From: Nereida sp. MMG025
GTDB lineage: Bacteria; Pseudomonadota; Alphaproteobacteria; Rhodobacterales; Rhodobacteraceae
Direction of reading: 5' to 3'
Assembly (NCBI RefSeq): GCF_021654165.1
Contig: NZ_JAKFZN010000002.1
Coordinates: 239,001 to 303,000, forward strand
DNA: 64,000 bases
Part shown: piece by piece, positions 35,691 through 44,960 of the stretch
How positions within the stretch are numbered: the stretch's first letter is position 1
Layout of the letters: every line of letters starts with the position of its first letter
The notes under the pieces: model-generated
Databases searched by the model: none
The model's input: only the letters and a program-made list of their open reading frames with translations
Told to the model about the DNA's origin: nothing
Position numbers and translations under genes: made by a program

Positions 35691-36085
35691 AAACCGTTCT
35701 CGTCTCTGCCGTGGCTCTGATTGATCCCGATGGTCGTGTCCTGTTGGGGCAACGCCCCGAGGGCAAATCAATGGCAGGCCTATGGGAATTTCCGGGCGGC
35801 AAAGTCGAAGATGGCGAGACACCCGAAGTGGCCTTGATCCGCGAGTTACAAGAAGAACTTGGGATCGACACATGGGAAAGCTGTCTGGCCCCGCTGACGT
35901 TTGCCAGCCACAGCTACGAAAAATTTCACCTGTTGATGCCGCTCTTTGCCTGCCGCAAATGGGAAGGCACACCACAGTCGCGCGAAGGCCAGGCGTTGAA
36001 GTGGGTGCATGCCAACCAGATCAAAGACTACCCCATGCCCGCGGCCGATATTCCCCTCATACCGATTCTGCGCGATTGGCTCTGA
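35687..36085 (+). CDS. mutT: 8-oxo-dGTP diphosphatase MutT-like Nudix hydrolase
   Basis: A 132-residue Nudix hydrolase. The Nudix box runs from GKVEDGETPEVALIRELQ into EELGI (about residues 39-61), with REL and EE in register. MutT removes oxidised dGTP from the nucleotide pool and so prevents A:T to C:G mutation. The ATG overlaps the argJ TGA as ATGA, so it is cotranscribed. Substrate specificity cannot be fixed from the box alone; length and surrounding residues (LVSAVALIDPDGRVLLGQRP) favour MutT. Confidence 0.9.
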   Translation: MKTVLVSAVALIDPDGRVLLGQRPEGKSMAGLWEFPGGKVEDGETPEVALIRELQEELGIDTWESCLAPLTFASHSYEKFHLLMPLFACRKWEGTPQSREGQALKWVHANQIKDYPMPAADIPLIPILRDWL

Positions 36086-36260
36086 GTCGAATTGTGTCAA
36101 GAATTGGGCGGATGCGGCTTCTATATTTCCGCATGTTTACTAAATTTTAACTAAATATTGTGCAGATGACGCGGGATGCGTCAAAAATGTGGCAAAATTA
36201 GGACTGGTTTTGTCACAAAACGCCGCTATTGTTTCTTAAGTAACAACTGAGGTCTGCAGA

Positions 36261-36383
36261 ATGCTTAAAACAATCATCATCGGAAGTTGCGTATCTGTTC
36301 AAGGGATCGTTGAGAAAACCCTTTCAAACGGGATGGTGCGCGTGCGCGTCGGCAATAAGACCTTTGAAGGTCGGCCTGTCTAA
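36261..36383 (+). CDS. 40-residue conserved-looking small protein
   Basis: An ATG at 36261, with GAGG eight bases upstream, opens a 40-codon frame ending in TAA at 36381-36383. The product begins MLKTIIIGSCVSVQGIV, continues through an alternating hydrophobic/basic segment (MVRVRVGNKTFEG) and ends RPV. The alternating pattern suggests a small beta-rich protein; it has no signal peptide. I recall short proteins with the same start in Rhodobacterales next to infB, but have not checked this. The 175 bases upstream are A+T-rich and may hold its promoter. A strong terminator follows 23 bases later. Function unknown. Confidence 0.75.
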   Translation: MLKTIIIGSCVSVQGIVEKTLSNGMVRVRVGNKTFEGRPV

Positions 36384-36406
36384 CCACCCTTTTTACCGAA
36401 CCACGA

Positions 36407-36437
36407 AAAAAGGGCGCTGATCATCAGCGCCCTTTTT
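36407..36437. terminator. Strong bidirectional intrinsic terminator
   Basis: Perfect 15-base arms, AAAAAGGGCGCTGAT (36407-36421) and ATCAGCGCCCTTTTT (36423-36437), surround a single base. The arms begin and end in A5/T5, so both strands yield a hairpin followed by a U-run. It ends the 40-aa gene (plus) and the infB operon (minus), 24 bases past the infB stop. Confidence 0.92.
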
Positions 36438-36460
36438 CTATTTTTTGGCGATGGACCGGT

Positions 36461-38938
36461 TTAGTCCAAAGACCGCTCGACCTCTTCACGCTCGAAGATT
36501 TCGATCACATCATCAGGGCGGATATCGTCGTAGTTCTCAAACGCCATACCGCATTCCTGACCTGACTGAACCTCGGGCACCTCGTCTTTGAACCGCTTGA
36601 GCGTTTTCAAAGTGCCCTCATGGATCACAACGTTATCGCGCAGCAAACGCACACCAGCCGAACGGCGGGCCACGCCTTCCGTCACCAGACACCCTGCCAC
36701 CTTACCAACATTCGACACCTTAAAGACGTCCTTGATCGTGGCGTAACCGATGAAGTTCTCTTTGATCTCGGCAGACAGCAGGCCACTTGCCGCCGCTTTC
36801 ACATCATCCACCAGATCATAGATCACCGAATAATAGCGGATCTCGACACCCTTCTGGTTGGCTACATTACGTGCCGTCGCATTGGCACGCACGTTAAAGC
36901 CAAAGACAGGTGCGCCGCTGGCTTCCGCCAGACCAATGTCGCTTTCTGTGATGGCGCCAACGCCCGAATGCAGCACGCGCACGCGCACCTCATCGTTGCC
37001 GATCTTCTCCATCGCTTGCACGATCGCTTCTGCAGACCCCTGCACATCGGCTTTCACCAGAATAGGCAGTTCGCTGACGTTTTCGTCGGCTTTGGCATTC
37101 GCCATAAGCTGTTCCAACGTCGTCGCAGCGCCAGCCGCCGCGCGTTTGTCCTTGGCGGCCTGCGCGCGGTATTCCGCAATCTCGCGGGCCTGCGCTTCGG
37201 TGTCGGTCACGTTCAGAACATCACCCGCTTCGGGCGTCCCGTTCAGGCCAAGCACCTCAACAGGCACTGATGGCCCCGCTTCTTTGACGCGCTCACCTTG
37301 GTCATTGACCAGCGCACGGACTTTACCCCACTGCTCACCAACCACAAAGATATCACCTTGCTTCAGCGTGCCTGTTTCAACCAACACAGTTGCAACAGGA
37401 CCGCGGCCAACGTCCAGCTGCGCCTCAATCACGGCACCTTGGGCGGCGCGATTAGGGTTCGCTTTCAGTTCAAGCAATTCGGATTGCAGCGCAATCGCTT
37501 CAAGCAATTCATCAAGCCCGGTGCCATTGATGGCAGACACTTCAACATCCTGCACTTCACCAGACATCTTTTCGACGATGACTTCATGCTGCAACAGATC
37601 GGTGCGCACTTTGTCAGGGTTGGCCGCGGGACGGTCGATCTTGTTGATCGCCACAATCATCGGCACTTCTGCCGCTTTCGCGTGGTTAATCGCCTCAATC
37701 GTCTGTGGCATCACCGCGTCATCCGCAGCCACCACAAGGATAACAATATCCGTCACCTGCGCACCACGGGCCCGCATCGACGTAAATGCCGCGTGACCAG
37801 GTGTATCGAGGAATGTCAGCTTTTTGCCGTCCTGATCTACCTGATAGGCACCAATGTGCTGCGTGATCCCGCCAGCTTCGCCCGCGACAACACGCGCATT
37901 GCGGATCGCATCCAGAAGCGAGGTTTTACCGTGGTCAACGTGCCCCATCACAGTGATGACAGGGGGACGCGGCAACAGATCCTTGGGATCGTCTTTAATC
38001 TCGGAAATCACGTCCTCGACGTCAGCATCCGACACACGAACAACCTTGTGACCGAAGTCTTCAATGATCAGTTCGGCTGTATCAGCATCAATCGTCTGCG
38101 TTTGCGTCGCCATGATACCGTTTGTCATCAGGGCTTTTACAACATCAGCTACTTTTTCTGACATACGGTTGGCCAGCTCCGATACCATGATCGCTTCTGG
38201 CAACTGCACGTCACGCACAACCTTTTCACGCTCGACCGAACCACCCATCGCCTTCTGGCGTGCACGTTCTTGTTTGCGTTTCATCGCAGCCATAGAGCGT
38301 TGACGCCCGCCTTCACCACCCGAAAGGGCCTGGTTCAGCGTCAGCTTGCCAGAGCGGCGGCCGCCGTCATCGCCACGGCCTTTGTTGCGTTTTTGATCGC
38401 GGTCATCTTCCTTGCGGGGCGCAGGGGTCGCCTTGCCGCCACCGCGTGGGCCACTTGGTGCCGCAGCAGGCGCTGCCGCGGCCGGCGCCGCTGCGCGTTT
38501 GGCGGCTTCTTCGGCCTCGCGCTTTTTGCGAGCGTCCTCATCAGCCTTCGCTTTCAAAGCCTCTTCGCGTTCACGTTCTTCGCGCTCTTTGGCTTCTTGT
38601 TCTTCGCGCCGTTTCTGGCGGTCTTCCGCACGGGCCTTCTCTTCGGCCTCGCGTTTTGCTGCATCCTCGGCTTCGCGCGCCTTGGCTTGCTGCAACGCCT
38701 TCATGCGGCGTTCCATTTCAGCATCAGAAATGCCCGCAGGGCGCTTGCTTGGATCACCAGCAACAACGCCGGATCCTGCTTTCGTCTGCGTTCCGCCACC
38801 AGGCTTGGGCACCATCACGCGCTTGCGTTTGGTTTCCACAACAACGCTTTTTGTGCGTCCATGGCTGAAGCTTTGCTTCACATTGCCAGGGCCGCCGCGT
38901 CGAATACCGAGTGTCTTTTTACCGTCGTCTTCACTCAT
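36461..38938 (-). CDS. infB: Translation initiation factor IF-2
   Basis: An 825-residue IF-2 that positions initiator tRNA on the 30S subunit and promotes subunit joining. The GTPase domain has [24 protein letters not shown] and AINKIDRP; domains II, III and IV follow to the C-terminal initiator-tRNA-binding part. A charged, repetitive N-terminal region (about residues 70-190, rich in Glu, Arg, Lys and Ala) is typical of this factor. It is the last gene of rimP-nusA-ylxR-infB and overlaps ylxR by 8 bases. Confidence 0.98.
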   Translation of the reverse strand: MSEDDGKKTLGIRRGGPGNVKQSFSHGRTKSVVVETKRKRVMVPKPGGGTQTKAGSGVVAGDPSKRPAGISDAEMERRMKALQQAKAREAEDAAKREAEEKARAEDRQKRREEQEAKEREEREREEALKAKADEDARKKREAEEAAKRAAAPAAAAPAAAPSGPRGGGKATPAPRKEDDRDQKRNKGRGDDGGRRSGKLTLNQALSGGEGGRQRSMAAMKRKQERARQKAMGGSVEREKVVRDVQLPEAIMVSELANRMSEKVADVVKALMTNGIMATQTQTIDADTAELIIEDFGHKVVRVSDADVEDVISEIKDDPKDLLPRPPVITVMGHVDHGKTSLLDAIRNARVVAGEAGGITQHIGAYQVDQDGKKLTFLDTPGHAAFTSMRARGAQVTDIVILVVAADDAVMPQTIEAINHAKAAEVPMIVAINKIDRPAANPDKVRTDLLQHEVIVEKMSGEVQDVEVSAINGTGLDELLEAIALQSELLELKANPNRAAQGAVIEAQLDVGRGPVATVLVETGTLKQGDIFVVGEQWGKVRALVNDQGERVKEAGPSVPVEVLGLNGTPEAGDVLNVTDTEAQAREIAEYRAQAAKDKRAAAGAATTLEQLMANAKADENVSELPILVKADVQGSAEAIVQAMEKIGNDEVRVRVLHSGVGAITESDIGLAEASGAPVFGFNVRANATARNVANQKGVEIRYYSVIYDLVDDVKAAASGLLSAEIKENFIGYATIKDVFKVSNVGKVAGCLVTEGVARRSAGVRLLRDNVVIHEGTLKTLKRFKDEVPEVQSGQECGMAFENYDDIRPDDVIEIFEREEVERSLD

Positions 38939-39566
38939 CGAGTGTTTTTCCTTTCCGACGTGCCTTCACGCCGTTCCATTCGCGTATCGCTTCCAGTTTG
39001 GAAGCAGTCTCTACAATACCGTTTGTGAGTCCACCAGCCGCGAGTGCGCCGTGTATCACACTTTCGCGGCCAAATGCCAAACCCAATTCATTTGCGGTCA
39101 AGCAACCGATAAACCGCCCCATATATGGGGTGCTCAGCTTTGATTTACCACGTTCCGACCCGTCAGAAGCCTGAAGCAGCACCTCCGCATAGTCCTTGAC
39201 CAACCAGTCTTTGACCTTCTCATATCCAGCAACCGCATGCCCCGCCTTGCGCGACAATGCCATAAGGTCACTAAACCGCTTTACCAAAAGCACATCAATC
39301 TGACCAATCAGCGCGGGGTCAGCGGTGACCTTTTGCTTGGCCGCCTTGGAAAACAGCCCCTTGGAAATCGCTGTCGCAAGCGCAGATTTTTGCGCCGACA
39401 CCCAGATGCCCCGACCAGGCAGCTTTTCCATAACATCGGGAAAAACCTGCGCATCAGGCCCCACCACAAAACGGATCAGGCCGCCTTTTGGCTGCACCTC
39501 ACCTGTGGCAATGCACTTGCGTTCCGGACCGTCCAAGCGATCTTTGGTTGCGCCACCGCGACCCAT
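38931..39566 (-). CDS. YlxR-family RNA-binding protein with L7Ae-like domain
   Basis: A 211-residue protein of the nusA-infB intergenic family. The YlxR (DUF448) part is at the N-terminus (about 10-90), with [18 protein letters not shown] and PGRGIWVSA. The second half (about 95-190) resembles an L7Ae-type RNA-binding domain ([25 protein letters not shown]). YlxR-type proteins are thought to bind RNA or act as nucleoid-associated regulators, and the location inside the nusA operon is conserved. It overlaps infB by 8 bases. Confidence 0.9.
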   Translation of the reverse strand: MGRGGATKDRLDGPERKCIATGEVQPKGGLIRFVVGPDAQVFPDVMEKLPGRGIWVSAQKSALATAISKGLFSKAAKQKVTADPALIGQIDVLLVKRFSDLMALSRKAGHAVAGYEKVKDWLVKDYAEVLLQASDGSERGKSKLSTPYMGRFIGCLTANELGLAFGRESVIHGALAAGGLTNGIVETASKLEAIREWNGVKARRKGKTLDE

Positions 39567-39590
39567 GTCAAAGACCCCGAGGTCTGAAAA

Positions 39591-41270
39591 TCAGACCTCG
39601 GCCTCCTCTTCTGTCTCAGCGTCGTCAGCATCGGCTTCCAACTCGGTGGGGTCGACCCATCCAAGCATCACACGGGCGGTCATGATCAGGTCTTGGGCCT
39701 CTTCCAGCGTAACACCAAAGCCCTCAAGCACACCGTCATCCTTGACGCGCTCGCCATCAACCGATGTCCAGCCACCCGCCAATTCCCAGTCAGCGCAGGT
39801 CGCAAAGTCTTCCAGCGTTTTCACGTCGTCCTTGGCCAGCGCTTCGATCATCTGTGGCGTCAGACCTTCGAAATTCACAAGGCTGTCCTCAACACCCAAG
39901 GCACGGGCTGTTTCCAGGGCCTTGGCGTTTTGCGCCTCAAGGAAGTCACGCGCACGGGCCTGCAATTCGCCCGCGGTCGCTTCGTCAACACCGTCGATCA
40001 CCAGCAGCTCGTCAACCTCGACGTAAGCCACCTCTTCCAGCGAGGTGAACCCTTCAGACACCAGCAACTGCGCAAAGAATTCATCCACATCCAGCGTGTC
40101 CATGAACAGCTTGGTGCGCTCTGCGAACTCGGCCTGACGGCGCTCTGATTCTTGCGCCTCTGTCAGAATATCAATGTCCAGATTGGTCAGCTGCGAGGCC
40201 AGACGCACGTTCTGACCACGACGACCAATCGCCAGTGACAACTGCTCGTCAGGGACAACAACTTCGATGCGCTCGGCTTCTTCATCCAGAACAACCTTGC
40301 TGACTTCAGCAGGCTGCAACGCGTTCACAAGGAACGTCGGCTGATCTTCGTTCCAAGGGATGATGTCGATCTTTTCACCCTGCAATTCATTCACAACAGC
40401 CTGAACACGGCTGCCGCGCATACCCACACAGGCGCCCACAGGATCAATGGAACCATCATAGGAAATCACGGCAATCTTGGCGCGCGAACCGGGGTCACGG
40501 GCAACCGCCTTGATCTCGATAATACCGTCATAAATCTCTGGCACTTCCATCTTGAACAACTCGGCCATGAACTCGGGCGCGGTGCGGCTCAGGAAAATCT
40601 GGGGGCCACGCTGTTCGCGGCGCACATCCTTGATGTAGCAACGGATACGATCATTCGGGCGATAGCTTTCGCGGCCAATCTTTTCATTACGGCGCAACAC
40701 AGCTTCACCACTGCCCACGTCAACGATGACATTGCCGTATTCCTCACGCTTGACCAGCGCGTTGATGATGGTCCCAGCGCGGTCTTTGAATTCTTCATAT
40801 TGGCGATCGCGCTCGGCCTCACGGACCTTTTGTAAGATAACCTGCTTGGCCGATTGTGCCGCGATGCGGCCCATCTCGACAGGGGGGACCACCTCAACAA
40901 AACGGTCGCCAATCATCGGCTGATTTTCTGTGGGGTCGATCACACCCACCTCATCACGCTCCCAATGCTCCTGACGGCCTTGGCCCGCAGCCGTGAAATA
41001 CGGCTTGGCCGTTTCAAGCGTGAATTCGGCTTGGTAGCTCTCAAGCTCTTCTTCGTCCACAATCGTGCGAACGCGGGTAAATGTGGCGCGACCTGTCTTG
41101 CGATCAATCGACACGCGAATGTCCATCTCGCTGCCGTAACGCGACTTGGCGGCACGGGCCAGGCTCTCTTCCATCGCTTCAACAACCAACCCGGGGTCGA
41201 TCATCTTTTCGCGGGCTACAGCCTCGGCCGTTTGCAAAAGCTCCAGCTGGTTTGCGGATGTAATCGCCAT
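39591..41270 (-). CDS. nusA: Transcription termination/antitermination factor NusA
   Basis: A 559-residue NusA that binds RNA polymerase and controls pausing, intrinsic termination and antitermination. Order: N-terminal RNAP-binding domain (1 to about 130), S1 domain (GTIINALVKREEYGNVIVD), two KH domains (KIAVISYDGSIDPVGACVG, then DEQLSLAIGRRGQNVRLA), and C-terminal repeats ending in an acidic tail. It begins immediately before rimP ends (41270/41271), without any gap. In E. coli NusA regulates its own operon; the terminator in the rimP leader could serve this. Confidence 0.98.
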   Translation of the reverse strand: MAITSANQLELLQTAEAVAREKMIDPGLVVEAMEESLARAAKSRYGSEMDIRVSIDRKTGRATFTRVRTIVDEEELESYQAEFTLETAKPYFTAAGQGRQEHWERDEVGVIDPTENQPMIGDRFVEVVPPVEMGRIAAQSAKQVILQKVREAERDRQYEEFKDRAGTIINALVKREEYGNVIVDVGSGEAVLRRNEKIGRESYRPNDRIRCYIKDVRREQRGPQIFLSRTAPEFMAELFKMEVPEIYDGIIEIKAVARDPGSRAKIAVISYDGSIDPVGACVGMRGSRVQAVVNELQGEKIDIIPWNEDQPTFLVNALQPAEVSKVVLDEEAERIEVVVPDEQLSLAIGRRGQNVRLASQLTNLDIDILTEAQESERRQAEFAERTKLFMDTLDVDEFFAQLLVSEGFTSLEEVAYVEVDELLVIDGVDEATAGELQARARDFLEAQNAKALETARALGVEDSLVNFEGLTPQMIEALAKDDVKTLEDFATCADWELAGGWTSVDGERVKDDGVLEGFGVTLEEAQDLIMTARVMLGWVDPTELEADADDAETEEEAEV

Positions 41271-41852
41271 TTATTCGCTTCCTTCTTCTTGCCCGTCGAT
41301 GATGGTTTCCACCTCATCGAACTGTGTCTCGTCAATTTGTCCCGCGTCTTTGCGGCCCTTCAGGACCTCGCGGATCAATTCATCGGTCAGCACCAGCTTG
41401 GCATCCGACAGCCAGTCGAATTTCAACCCAATGGTGCCCTCTTCAATCGTGATAAGGACTTCTTCGTCCTCAACACCCGCCAGCTCGCCCTTGAAACGGC
41501 GGCGGCCATCAATCATTTCCGTCGTCTCGATCTTGGCCTCATGGCCCTGCCACAGATCAAAGTCTTTCAAACGTGTCAGCGGACGGTCAATGCCGGGGCT
41601 GCTGACTTCCAGCGCATAGGCATCAAGGATCGGGTCCTCGACATCCAAAGTTGCACTCACTTCGGTGCTGATGCGCGCACATTCATCGACCTCGATGGTG
41701 CCATCTGGCTTTTGCGCCATAATCTGCAAAGTGGTCTGCTTGCCGCTCATCAGGCGCACGCGCACCAACTCAAACCCCATGTCTTCGATGACAGGGGTGA
41801 TGATCTCGGCAAGACGGCGATCAATCGCAGCTTTGGCAACAAGGTCGTTCAT
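41271..41852 (-). CDS. rimP: Ribosome maturation factor RimP
   Basis: A 193-residue RimP needed for 30S subunit maturation. The family core is [20 protein letters not shown], with [15 protein letters not shown] and a C-terminal domain ([20 protein letters not shown]). It has an acidic C-terminal extension ([13 protein letters not shown]). First gene of the operon, starting at ATG 41852, about 95 bases downstream of the presumed transcription start and just after a leader terminator. Confidence 0.97.
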   Translation of the reverse strand: MNDLVAKAAIDRRLAEIITPVIEDMGFELVRVRLMSGKQTTLQIMAQKPDGTIEVDECARISTEVSATLDVEDPILDAYALEVSSPGIDRPLTRLKDFDLWQGHEAKIETTEMIDGRRRFKGELAGVEDEEVLITIEEGTIGLKFDWLSDAKLVLTDELIREVLKGRKDAGQIDETQFDEVETIIDGQEEGSE

Positions 41853-41873
41853 CGTGGTCTTTCACTCAGGCAC

Positions 41874-41947
41874 AAAAAAACGGGCGCGCGGCCCGTTACG
41901 TCGTTTCGGTGGAGGTTAGGTTTGGACCCCAACATCGCGCTGTTGGG
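41874..41947 (-). ncRNA. rimP-operon leader: 5' hairpin plus complete intrinsic terminator
   Basis: On the minus strand, downstream of the promoter, CCCAACA (41941-41947 on the plus strand as TGTTGGG) pairs with TGTTGGG (41928-41934) as a 7-pair hairpin at the RNA 5' end. Next comes an unpaired C-rich CCTAACCTCCACC, which is complementary to Shine-Dalgarno sequences. Then the terminator stem AACGGGC/GCCCGTT (41879-41897) ends in seven U residues (41874-41880). Unless readthrough occurs, this yields an RNA of about 70 nucleotides. It may be an attenuator for rimP-nusA-infB or a free small RNA. Structure is seen; function is inferred. Confidence 0.6.
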
Positions 41948-41950
41948 ATG

Positions 41951-41979
41951 GATATAGGCAGGTCAGGGTGAGTCTGCAA
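41951..41979 (-). promoter_or_regulatory. Promoter of the rimP-nusA-ylxR-infB operon
   Basis: Minus-strand -35 TTGCAG (41974-41979), a 17-base spacer, and -10 TATATC (41951-41956). Transcription would start near 41944. Spacing is ideal and both boxes are close to consensus. Confidence 0.65.
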
Positions 41980-42064
41980 GCCTCAAAGTTTCCCAAAAAA
42001 TCTTTCTGCTCTTGAAAACTTGACTCTATCATGGGAATTTGTCTCATCAAACGGGAGTGATTCG

Positions 42065-42256
42065 ATGGCGCAATTCTCTGATCTAGAGGAAAAGTTAAGA
42101 CAGCAGTCCTTGCTGGTGGACAAACATCAACAAACTGAGCAACCCTTCAATTCGCTCAGCAGTGATTACTCAGCCCCGTCTTTTTCAAAATATGGGGAGT
42201 TCACCCCTATCACGGTGCGCTCCTACTCCTTGGCCAAAAATGCCGACATGGAATGA
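42065..42256 (+). CDS. 63-residue protein upstream of the SDH-type protease
   Basis: An ATG at 42065, preceded by GGGAG, opens a 63-codon frame (MAQFSDLEEKLRQQSLLVD...). The first third is amphipathic and helical (Glu/Lys/Gln-rich), the second half is rich in Ser and Tyr. There is no signal peptide or recognised family. It ends inside the start of the protease gene (17-base overlap), so the two are probably translated together. It could be a dedicated partner of the protease or a leader peptide. Base composition is more A+T-rich than in the flanking operons, pointing to acquisition from outside. Confidence 0.5.
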   Translation: MAQFSDLEEKLRQQSLLVDKHQQTEQPFNSLSSDYSAPSFSKYGEFTPITVRSYSLAKNADME

Positions 42257-43148
42257 AGTCGATTTAGAGATCGACCGACTAATTAATAGTGAAGGCAAAG
42301 CCGTTCAGGAGGCCTGCGACACCTACCGAGCCAATTGTTTAAAAGAGATGGACGCTCACACCGGACGCCCCGTTATTGCCTATTACTCGGGATTTCTACA
42401 GAAACCAGGGCATCCTACATTAGCGATAAACGATTTTGACATTAATGGCTTTATGGCAGTGATCCACAACATGCGCCGCGATGCGGGTCTTGACCTAATT
42501 CTCCACACACCTGGCGGGGAAATTGAAGCAACCCGTGCGCTCGTAGAATATCTTTACAGTATGTTTGGCAAAGACATCCGCGTTATCGTTCCTCAACTCG
42601 CTATGTCTTGCGGAACAATGATTGCATGCGCAGCCAAGGAAATCATATTGGGTAAGCATTCAAGCCTTGGTCCTACGGATCCACAGGTTAATGGCGTTCC
42701 CGCTATGGGGGTCATTCACGAAATTGAAAAAGCACTCAAAGAAATCGAAGCAGACCCAATTAAACAAGTGTTCTGGCAGGAGGTGTTTAGAAAATATTCC
42801 CCAACGTTCATTTCAAACTGCGAAAGATCAATTGCGGGTACAAAAAATATGGTGAGCCGTTGGTTAGAGGAAAATATGTTCGAAAATGAAAAAAATCCGA
42901 ATGCCAAAGCAAAAGAGGTATTTGACAAGCTTGTCGAATACAAAAACACAACTGAACACGGTCGCCACTTCTCCGTCTCTGAGTGTTTGGAATTCGGGTT
43001 AAATGTAAAGAAACTCGAAGACGACCAAGACCTTCAGGAAAAGGTTTTGACCATTCATCATTCGTTTGTTGCAACTTTTGCACGTCTTCGATCAATGAAG
43101 TGCATCGAAAATTCAATCGGAGCGAGCTGGAACGTCTCATCGGGTTAG
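42240..43148 (+). CDS. SDH/S49-like (ClpP-fold) serine protease
   Basis: A 302-residue ClpP/crotonase-fold protease similar to the serine-dehydrogenase-proteinase (SDH_sah) group of the SppA-related clan. The oxyanion segment HTPGGEIEATRALV is at about residues 89-102, the nucleophile is probably Ser123 in AMSCGTMIACAAKE, and Asp147 lies in SSLGPTDPQ, the family's conserved GPxDPQ. There is no signal peptide and no transmembrane helix, unlike SppA. I start at ATG 42240 (MPTWNEVDLEIDRLI); an upstream in-frame ATG at 42162 lies in the frame of the small protein. The gene pair sits alone between two conserved operons. Substrate is unknown. Confidence 0.8.
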   Translation: MPTWNEVDLEIDRLINSEGKAVQEACDTYRANCLKEMDAHTGRPVIAYYSGFLQKPGHPTLAINDFDINGFMAVIHNMRRDAGLDLILHTPGGEIEATRALVEYLYSMFGKDIRVIVPQLAMSCGTMIACAAKEIILGKHSSLGPTDPQVNGVPAMGVIHEIEKALKEIEADPIKQVFWQEVFRKYSPTFISNCERSIAGTKNMVSRWLEENMFENEKNPNAKAKEVFDKLVEYKNTTEHGRHFSVSECLEFGLNVKKLEDDQDLQEKVLTIHHSFVATFARLRSMKCIENSIGASWNVSSG

Positions 43149-43291
43149 TGGACTAAATCTATTTCGGAAAACGTCTCTCAGCGAAATGCAAGTTTTCCTT
43201 TTACCTTGCGCAACACCCACCGAACGTCTGACGCATTGCCATACCGTGAGCAGACGCTAGGCCATACACCCGTTTTCGCCCCGAAAAAGAC

Positions 43292-43321
43292 AAAACGCCC
43301 CACCTTTCGGCAGGGCGTTTC
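43292..43321. terminator. Terminator for the peptide ABC operon
   Basis: AAAACGCCC (43292-43300) pairs with GGGCGTTT (43313-43320) around a 12-base loop. It is 23 bases past the stop of the solute-binding-protein gene on the minus strand and can also act on the plus strand after the protease. Confidence 0.7.
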
Positions 43322-43343
43322 TATACCGTTTAGGCTGCGTGAT

Positions 43344-44897
43344 TTACGCGAACCACCAGCGTTCAACCAGACGCGAGCTATCCATCTGGAACACGTTACC
43401 AATGGTGCCCGAGTTGGTCAGCTTGGTGTTATGCGCATCCACATAGTTGGCATACATCGGAACAACCGTGCCGCCATCTTTGGACAGGATCATCTGCATT
43501 TCGCCATACATCGAACGGCGTTTGTCGCTGTCCAGTTCAGCACGCGCTGTCAGCAAAAGCTCTTGGAAACGTGGGCTGTCTTTGTCATCCCACTGCGAGT
43601 CATTCCACGGCACGCCTGTTTCATAGGCGGTCGAGAACATCCAATCCTCTGTCGCACGGCCCGACCAGTAGCAAGCACACCATGCCTTTTTCAGCCAGAC
43701 ATTCGACCAATAACCATCAGCAGGTTCCTGGATCACGTTGATATCAATACCGGCTGCCTTGGCAGAGGCCTGATACAACTGCGCCGCATCAATCGCGCCC
43801 GAGAACGCTGCGTTGGACGCCGACAGATCAATCGTCGTGCCTTCCAGACCGGCTTCGCGGATCAGCGATGCTGCCTTGTCAGGGTCATAGGCATTCTGCT
43901 CCAAATCGGCTGCATAGTATTGGTTTGCAGGACCAATCGGGTGGTCGTTGGCAACTTTACCGTGGCCCAGAAGGATCTTGTCGACCATTTCCTGACGGTT
44001 GACCGCATGCTTCAGCGCTTGGCGCAGCTTCAGGTTCGAGAACGGATCAAGATCCGTCAACATCGGGAAGGTGTAGTGCTGGTTGCCCGTCACCTCGAAG
44101 ATGTTGATCATCGGGTTGGCGCGCAACAATGGCTCTGTTTTGAAATCAACACGGTTCACCGCATCAACCTGATTGGTCATCAGGGCATTCATACGGGCTG
44201 TGGAATCGTTGATGGCAATGGCCTCAACACTGTCGAACCAGCCTGAATTTCCGTCTTTGTAATGGCCATCCACGCGGCTCAGAAGCAGACGCACACCGGG
44301 GTCAAAGCTCTCGACCTTATAGAGGCCTGTGCCGATCCCATTGGCAATCGCTTCTTCAACCTGACCTGCTGGATACATCAGAATGTGATAGTCAGACAGC
44401 AGGAACGGGAAGTCGGCGTTGCCGGCAGCCAAAGTGAAAATGATCTCGTGATCGTTCACTTTTTCCATGTTGGTGATCGCAGATACAATCGGCTGCGCCG
44501 CTGATTTCGCGCCTTCCGCCACGTGCAGGTTCAGCGATTCAATCACGTCATCCGCACCAAAGGATTTACCATTGTGGAAGGTTACACCCTGACGCAGCTT
44601 GAAGGTCCATGTCTTGGCATCAGCGGATGCTTCCCAACTTTCGGCCAGTTCGCCCTTAAGCTGCCCATCGGCGGCAACTTCGGTAAGGCAGTCAAACACC
44701 GCACCATGGGCCATCATGATCATAAAGCTGTCCGAATGCGTCCGGCCATCCCAACTATCCGAGGTGTTCGCGCCTGCGATACCAAGGCGCAATGTGCCGC
44801 CTCGCTTGGGTGCTGCATAAAGCGGCACGCCTGTCGCACTCAAAACACCGGCGGCGACACCTGTTTTCAAAAGACCGCGTCTACTAATTCCTGACAT
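43344..44897 (-). CDS. Peptide/oligopeptide ABC transporter substrate-binding protein (SBP family 5)
   Basis: A 517-residue extracytoplasmic solute-binding protein. The start at ATG 44897 follows GGGAG, and the N-terminus SRRGLLKTGVAAGVLSATG (residues 5-23) is a twin-arginine-type signal, so the protein is probably exported folded. Family 5 features include TWTFKLRQGVTFHNGKSF (a hallmark segment) and LRQALKHAVNRQEMVDKIL. Such proteins bind di- or oligopeptides, nickel or similar ligands. It is the last gene of the operon dppB-dppC-dppDF-SBP on the minus strand. The exact ligand cannot be inferred. Confidence 0.92.
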   Translation of the reverse strand: MSGISRRGLLKTGVAAGVLSATGVPLYAAPKRGGTLRLGIAGANTSDSWDGRTHSDSFMIMMAHGAVFDCLTEVAADGQLKGELAESWEASADAKTWTFKLRQGVTFHNGKSFGADDVIESLNLHVAEGAKSAAQPIVSAITNMEKVNDHEIIFTLAAGNADFPFLLSDYHILMYPAGQVEEAIANGIGTGLYKVESFDPGVRLLLSRVDGHYKDGNSGWFDSVEAIAINDSTARMNALMTNQVDAVNRVDFKTEPLLRANPMINIFEVTGNQHYTFPMLTDLDPFSNLKLRQALKHAVNRQEMVDKILLGHGKVANDHPIGPANQYYAADLEQNAYDPDKAASLIREAGLEGTTIDLSASNAAFSGAIDAAQLYQASAKAAGIDINVIQEPADGYWSNVWLKKAWCACYWSGRATEDWMFSTAYETGVPWNDSQWDDKDSPRFQELLLTARAELDSDKRRSMYGEMQMILSKDGGTVVPMYANYVDAHNTKLTNSGTIGNVFQMDSSRLVERWWFA

Positions 44898-44960
44898 TAA
44901 GTTCTCCCTTGTTGTCATAGGTTTTAGGCGGGTGGCCCCGCTCTGATTCATTTTAGGTTA

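Noticed and set aside
36858-37796. 312-codon plus-strand frame opposite infB
   Set aside because: Serine/threonine/alanine-rich product typical of reading antisense to a coding strand; infB is certain.
43206-44246. 346-codon plus-strand frame opposite the solute-binding protein gene
   Set aside because: The minus strand encodes a full family 5 binding protein with signal peptide and operon context. The plus frame has no recognisable domain or start context.
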